From Engraulis encrasicolus (Eukaryota > Chordata > Actinopteri > Clupeiformes > Engraulidae): a stretch of 64,000 nucleotides of DNA. The position numbers and the translations under genes were made by a program. Positions 60,088-64,000 of the stretch are shown here, one piece after another. The notes beneath the pieces are model-generated. The model ran no database searches and was not told the DNA's origin. It worked only from the letters and a program-made list of their open reading frames with translations. Numbering within the stretch: the stretch's first letter is position 1; each line of letters opens with the position of its first letter. The stretch lies in the NCBI RefSeq assembly GCF_034702125.1, contig NC_085860.1:53348125-53412124 (forward strand). The letters are read 5' to 3'.

Positions 60088-60120
<33 letters not shown>
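60088..60120. repeat. CA microsatellite
   Basis: About 16 CA units. Confidence 0.95.
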
Positions 60121-60121
<1 letters not shown>

Positions 60122-60483
60122 CTACTGAAATCACAGCACATATCAATCATTTCCACACACTGTACAACATAATAAACTTACGTACTTACGGTGAAAGGAG
60201 AGTAGCACATCCCAGAGGTGCTGTGATGGTGGTAGCCAGAGTCTTTCAGGTGCCTGCAGTCACACGGGGGCAAAGGGGAAAGTGAGAGGAGGTGAGAGAA
60301 AGCGAGAGAGAGAGACAGAGAGAAAAAAAAAAAAACAGTACATTCCAGAAGAGGGGCTACTGACACCATAGGCTATTGAAGGAGGTACCTAACTCTGTGA
60401 AAGGGGTTATCGTCCTCACCCCTCCTGGCTTCCAACACTGCAGACCATTATCCGGCACAGTGCTGTCACGCCACCTCCGTTGA

Positions 60484-60790
60484 GTTGGTTCCCTGAGACC
60501 TCCATCCATAGGATCCTCTTCGCTTATACGCACTCTTTGTCTCGTCTTGGCCTCTATTGCCTATCAGCAGGGTCCCCCCCCGTCTTGCAGCTGCTCTCCC
60601 GGCCCAATCCTCTCTCTCCTCAGAGGTCTGTTGGTTGGTTCCCTGAGACCCTCGATCCATAGGATCCTCTTCTCACATACGTCTCACATATGTCTCGTAT
60701 TGGCCTCTATTGCCTACTGGCAGGGTACCCCCCCCCCCCCTTGCAGCTGCTCTCCCGGCCCAATCTTCTCTCTCCTCAGAGGTCTCTCCC
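60484..60790. repeat. two-copy tandem repeat (about 150 bp)
   Basis: ttggttccctgagacc (60485 and 60635), ccataggatcctctt, tggcctctattgcctat/c and ttgcagctgctctcccggcc recur in order. The second copy ends in cagaggtctctcccttt at the MITE. Confidence 0.85.
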
Positions 60791-60793
60791 TTT

Positions 60794-61032
60794 CAGTGTT
60801 GCCAGATGGAAAATGCTGAATTATCGTACCAAAACCTCAAAATTATCATTTTTTGGGGGACTTTTTGGGAGGAAGTTATCGTACAACACCCAAATTGCTG
60901 TTTCAAGGCATCTAAATGAACTTAATGACAACTCTGAAATTATCGTACATCATGTTTTTTTGATCGTACAGAGCACAAAATGGACAAAATTATGGCACAA
61001 ATACGATAATTATCATACATCTGGCAACACTG
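60794..61032. mobile_element. hAT-type MITE (239 bp)
   Basis: CAGTGTTGCCAGATG at both ends, inverted. Exact 8-bp duplication CTCCCTTT (60786-60793, 61033-61040). Many inner attatcgtac motifs. Confidence 0.9.
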
Positions 61033-61411
61033 CTCCCTTTCTCGCTGTGTCCACTCCACACTGGCAGCCTCCCCCTTCTCTATGTTGGCACACTGCTCCC
61101 ACCCTGTTCGCTGCAATCATATTTTTATTCTTACTTCTTCGTGCTTGCAACCGATTGTCAATTTAGTTGAGGCTAAGTCAGCACTTGGGGCTGCCTTTTT
61201 TTCTGCCTTAACATTGAAAGTCTCCCCTTGAAAACAGGCACTAACATTTTTAGTCATCTGACACCTTAGCTCATCATCACCCTGTGACATACTTGTACAT
61301 GTATATATTTTACAAACATGTGGGAGCAAGGCAAACAAAAAGATGAACAAATCTGCCAGAAACCCAGAAACAGACATATTATAAAATGTGACACAACTGC
61401 AGCCTGCTTTA

Positions 61412-62608
61412 CAGTTTTTCTTGAATGTTTGCACACAATTTCTGGAATCACAGTCTCATATTCTCAAAAATCTACACACAAATCCAAACACTCACACACA
61501 ATGGGCAAAGCTCCTCACCTCTCCTGCAAAATGAATGTCTTGTGTCAAAACAATGTACTCTGGTCTAAAAAGGCAATTTTGTTCTAAAACGACAAACACA
61601 AGCATCATTTCAATTGACACTCTTATGACATTTGGTAAACACAATACTCAGTATGACCTACAGTAGTAGACCTTATTTTGTCCAGTGTTCCACTAACTAC
61701 GGAAGGTATATTTCTGTTGTAAAATACTGAAATGTTGTTTTTAGACTCAGAGCACAAATGTATTTTACATAGTTTTCTGAAAGTGACAAAAATGCACTAA
61801 GTTAGTGTAAAATATATTGGTAACCACATGAAAGTCATTTCTTTTATTACATATTTTAGCATTCAAAAACTAAAAAAATGTGTGCATTCACTGCATCCAC
61901 TCATGCTCTCAGCAGTATCACATGTAATGTGTGTCCTTTTGGGGTGATGATTGATCATTGTGAACAGGTATGAAAGGAGTTTGCCCATGTGATGAGGAAG
62001 TGCACATAGTGTGGAAAATGATTTTAGTATTTTGAATGAAAGCGTGTTCCATCAGAACCCCACCCCACCCCACTTGAGATTGACTGGGGCAGCTCCCAAC
62101 CTGATCACTGGCATTTACATATTAAAGACTCTCCTAAGAAGGGGATGGGAGGGGGGCATGGGGGAGCCGCAAATGCTGGAGCTTGAGGTATGAGGCAATT
62201 TAAGGTGCAAAACTCATCCACAAATTCCTCTTTTTATGCAGTGAGTCCGACAGGCTGCGTCCGTCTATGCGCTTCCGCCTTGTGGACACAGGAGGGAATC
62301 ACAATTCTAAGAATGTGTTTCAGACAAAGAATGTGCTTCAGACAAACAGACAGACAGATGGACCGACATACACTCTTATAGAGATGCTAGGACACATCTA
62401 AAAACAAGGATTTTCTTCATGACAATTGTGCCTAATCGAGAGAATTGTTTGTGGTCTTTTGAAAAGAGTGTGTTTTAAAACTGAAAATAGTGTAAAAAGG
62501 ACTTTTACTTGTAGTTCAGTGGAATTGGTTTGGGGAGTTGGGAAATGACTGAGATGTTTTCAGAATTGTGTGTGAAGTACCAGAAAGTTCGTGACAATCG
62601 AGAAAAAC
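61412..62608. mobile_element. diverged relative of the cagtttttctc TIR family
   Basis: Left cagtttttcttgaatgttt, inverted right cgtttttctcgattgt, with cagtctcatattctc/catctcagtcatttcc following on both sides. No transposase. Flanks unclear. Confidence 0.5.
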
Positions 62609-62639
62609 GAAGTAGATTAGTCGTAATATCATACTAGTG

Positions 62640-63080
62640 TTGTAATTAGATCCACAACTACTTCTACTTCTATTTTATACATCTCTGTTTATTAAATATT
62701 ACAATAGATATGATTACACGAAAACATTAAAAAAAAAACACTATTTGAGGCACTCCTTACTAAAGTAAAGCTTTTATTAAATACTGGCTACATGCCTACG
62801 CGTTTCGACCCATTGTCTTCATCAGCAGATATGATGACCTATATCTTGAAAATATGAAAAGGAGGATTTTGGTTTGAAGTAGGCTAAATATTGCAAACAA
62901 TACTCAACACTGCTGACATGGAACTTCGATACCCCCTCCTCTCTCCAGAAGGACAGGGTAGAAAATACATTGGCACAATGAGCTATACATGGGTTCTAAA
63001 TGTTCTCTCCTGACTGCGCGAAACTAGCTGCACATAACTCAACCTCTGATTGTTGTAAACCGCTGTCGTTGAATTTCTAA
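62640..63080. other. 3' flank of gene D with a repeat-like piece
   Basis: tttattaaatactggctaca, acgcgtttcgacccattgtc and ttcatcagca (62770-62827) is a fish repeat-type motif. No gene seen. Confidence 0.4.
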
Positions 63081-63088
63081 CACCTTGT

Positions 63089-63891
63089 TTATAAGCAAAA
63101 AACCCCATCTGTAGATAGCAAAAAGGCCACTACACACCATAATGCCATAATACCTGGCGCTAAGATGATTGCTATTGCTCTAGCACCAAGTACTGCATCC
63201 AGTATGGCAGCAGAAGTTCCAGCAGCTACCCCAAGAGTGACTCCAGCAACAGCAAAAGTTTTAATATCAGGAGCTCCAGCAGCAACGCAGGCAGTAGCAC
63301 CTCCAACACCAACAACAGCTACAACAGCAAATATGGCGGCAAAGGTTCCAGCAGCTTCCCAAACAAAAGATCCAACAGCAGCAACAACAGCTAAATGAAC
63401 AATGGTTCCAACAAGAAAAGTCCCTGAGGATCCGGCTGTAGCTCCATCAGCAGGCGCAGCACCACCGGCAACAGCTCGTCTAGCTACTTCAGTAGTTAAT
63501 AAAACCAAATAGCCTGCACAAAAAGCTCCTGTAGCTCCCATAACAGCTCCAACAGCAAGAAATTCAACTCCAACAGGATCAGATCCGACAGCAACAACTA
63601 TGCCATTAGCAACTCCAACAAAAACTCCACCAAAAACAGCTCCATTAGCGACGGCAATGGTATCCTGAACAGTAGGTCCACCAGCAGCTATGCCAGCAGC
63701 AACAGTAGCTAGAGCAATAGTGGTGACAGCAGCAGCTCCAACAGCAGATGCATAAGCAGCGATGGCAGCAACAGTAAGTTCAATGCTTCCAGTGGCAGTG
63801 GCAGAGGCTACAGTCGTATATCCAAAACCCCAGCCAATAAAGAACGCACTATAACGTAGACCTTGTTCGAAGGTGTAATAGTTGTAGGTTC
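63089..63891 (-). CDS. Ala/Val/Gly-rich hydrophobic protein, copy D (exon 2; exon 1 outside window)
   Basis: Function unknown. Exon 2 follows the acceptor tgttgtgttttgcag and begins with two bases that complete a split codon, the same phase as copies A and C. It codes 266 residues. After TYNYYTFEQGLRYSAFFIGW and GFGYTTVASATATGSIEL come Ala/Val/Gly/Thr stretches (AIAAYASAVGAAAVTTIALA) with a few charged breaks (TTEVARRAVAGG; GAPDIKTF). The end, LWCVVAFLLSTDGVFCL, is hydrophobic. Exon 1 is expected beyond base 64000. The start codon cannot be given. Confidence 0.72.
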
Positions 63892-64000
63892 CTGCAAAAC
63901 ACAACATGGGAAACAAGTGAGGGAGTGTCACATGAAATCAAATCATACATTTCATACATATTTTATGCCAGGGTGGAAGAGGGCATCCAATACTGATGGT
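63892..64000 (-). other. start of the intron of gene D, cut by the window end
   Basis: Acceptor and pyrimidine-rich tract (cacttgtttcccatgttgtg). No other feature. Confidence 0.5.

Noticed and set aside
9003..63891. Definite ISG12/IFI27 assignment
   Set aside because: Composition and a promoter motif fit, but I see no diagnostic ISG12 sequence; kept only as a hypothesis.

Overview
This is nuclear DNA of a ray-finned (teleost) fish. The signs are fish-type LINEs, a chromodomain Ty3/Gypsy element, hAT, piggyBac and TTAA-flanked MITEs, a tRNA-derived SINE, long CA/TCTG microsatellites and spliced genes with TATA boxes. There are no bacterial-style genes or operons. Most of the window is transposon-derived and the elements are often nested.

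The most interesting content is an undescribed, minus-strand family of two-exon genes. The copies are A (exon 1 at 10014-10065, exon 2 at 9003-9724), B (a corrupted copy at about 32270-33440), C (exon 1 at 57097-57121, exon 2 at 55578-56353) and D (exon 2 at 63089-63891, exon 1 beyond the window end). Each readable copy has a tiny polar first exon, a phase-1 intron and one long exon coding about 240-266 residues that are almost entirely Ala, Val, Gly, Thr and Ile. A TATA-like box precedes copies A and C. Promoter-like remnants of further copies (about 12.2, 36.05 and 50.0 kb) and intron remnants (about 20.0 and 49.8 kb) lie between them. One gene promoter and one orphan promoter carry an ISRE/IRF-type motif, so interferon response is a plausible but untested idea. 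The composition resembles the ISG12/IFI6/IFI27 type of hydrophobic Gly/Ala-rich protein, but I see no certain homology.

Layout: 0.5-9.0 kb, a broken L1/Tx1-like LINE interrupted by a 2.57-kb piggyBac-type element and a 1.8-kb hAT-type element; 9.0-10.2 kb, gene A; 11-20 kb, a host repeat unit split by three TIR transposons; 20.7-28 kb, further hAT, piggyBac, Tc1-type and TTAA MITE insertions; 30.3-36 kb, a second copy of the LINE plus gene unit in a sequence so rich in homopolymer errors that it looks like poor assembly; 37.4-38 kb, tandem repeats; 38.9 kb, an N gap whose two sides repeat each other; 39.1-47.7 kb, a nested set with an outer TIR element, a hAT element and an intact-length Gypsy chromovirus-type LTR element with near-identical LTRs; 47.7-52.4 kb, a second copy of the 12-20 kb unit; 54.5 kb, a very long hairpin MITE; 55.6-57.2 kb, gene C; 58-59.8 kb, LINE/hAT/SINE nesting; 63.1 kb to the end, gene D.

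The repeated units carrying gene copies, intron pieces and the same LINE pieces suggest a locus that grew by local segmental duplication and was then broken up by transposons. Paralogous empty sites inside the window confirm several insertions directly.
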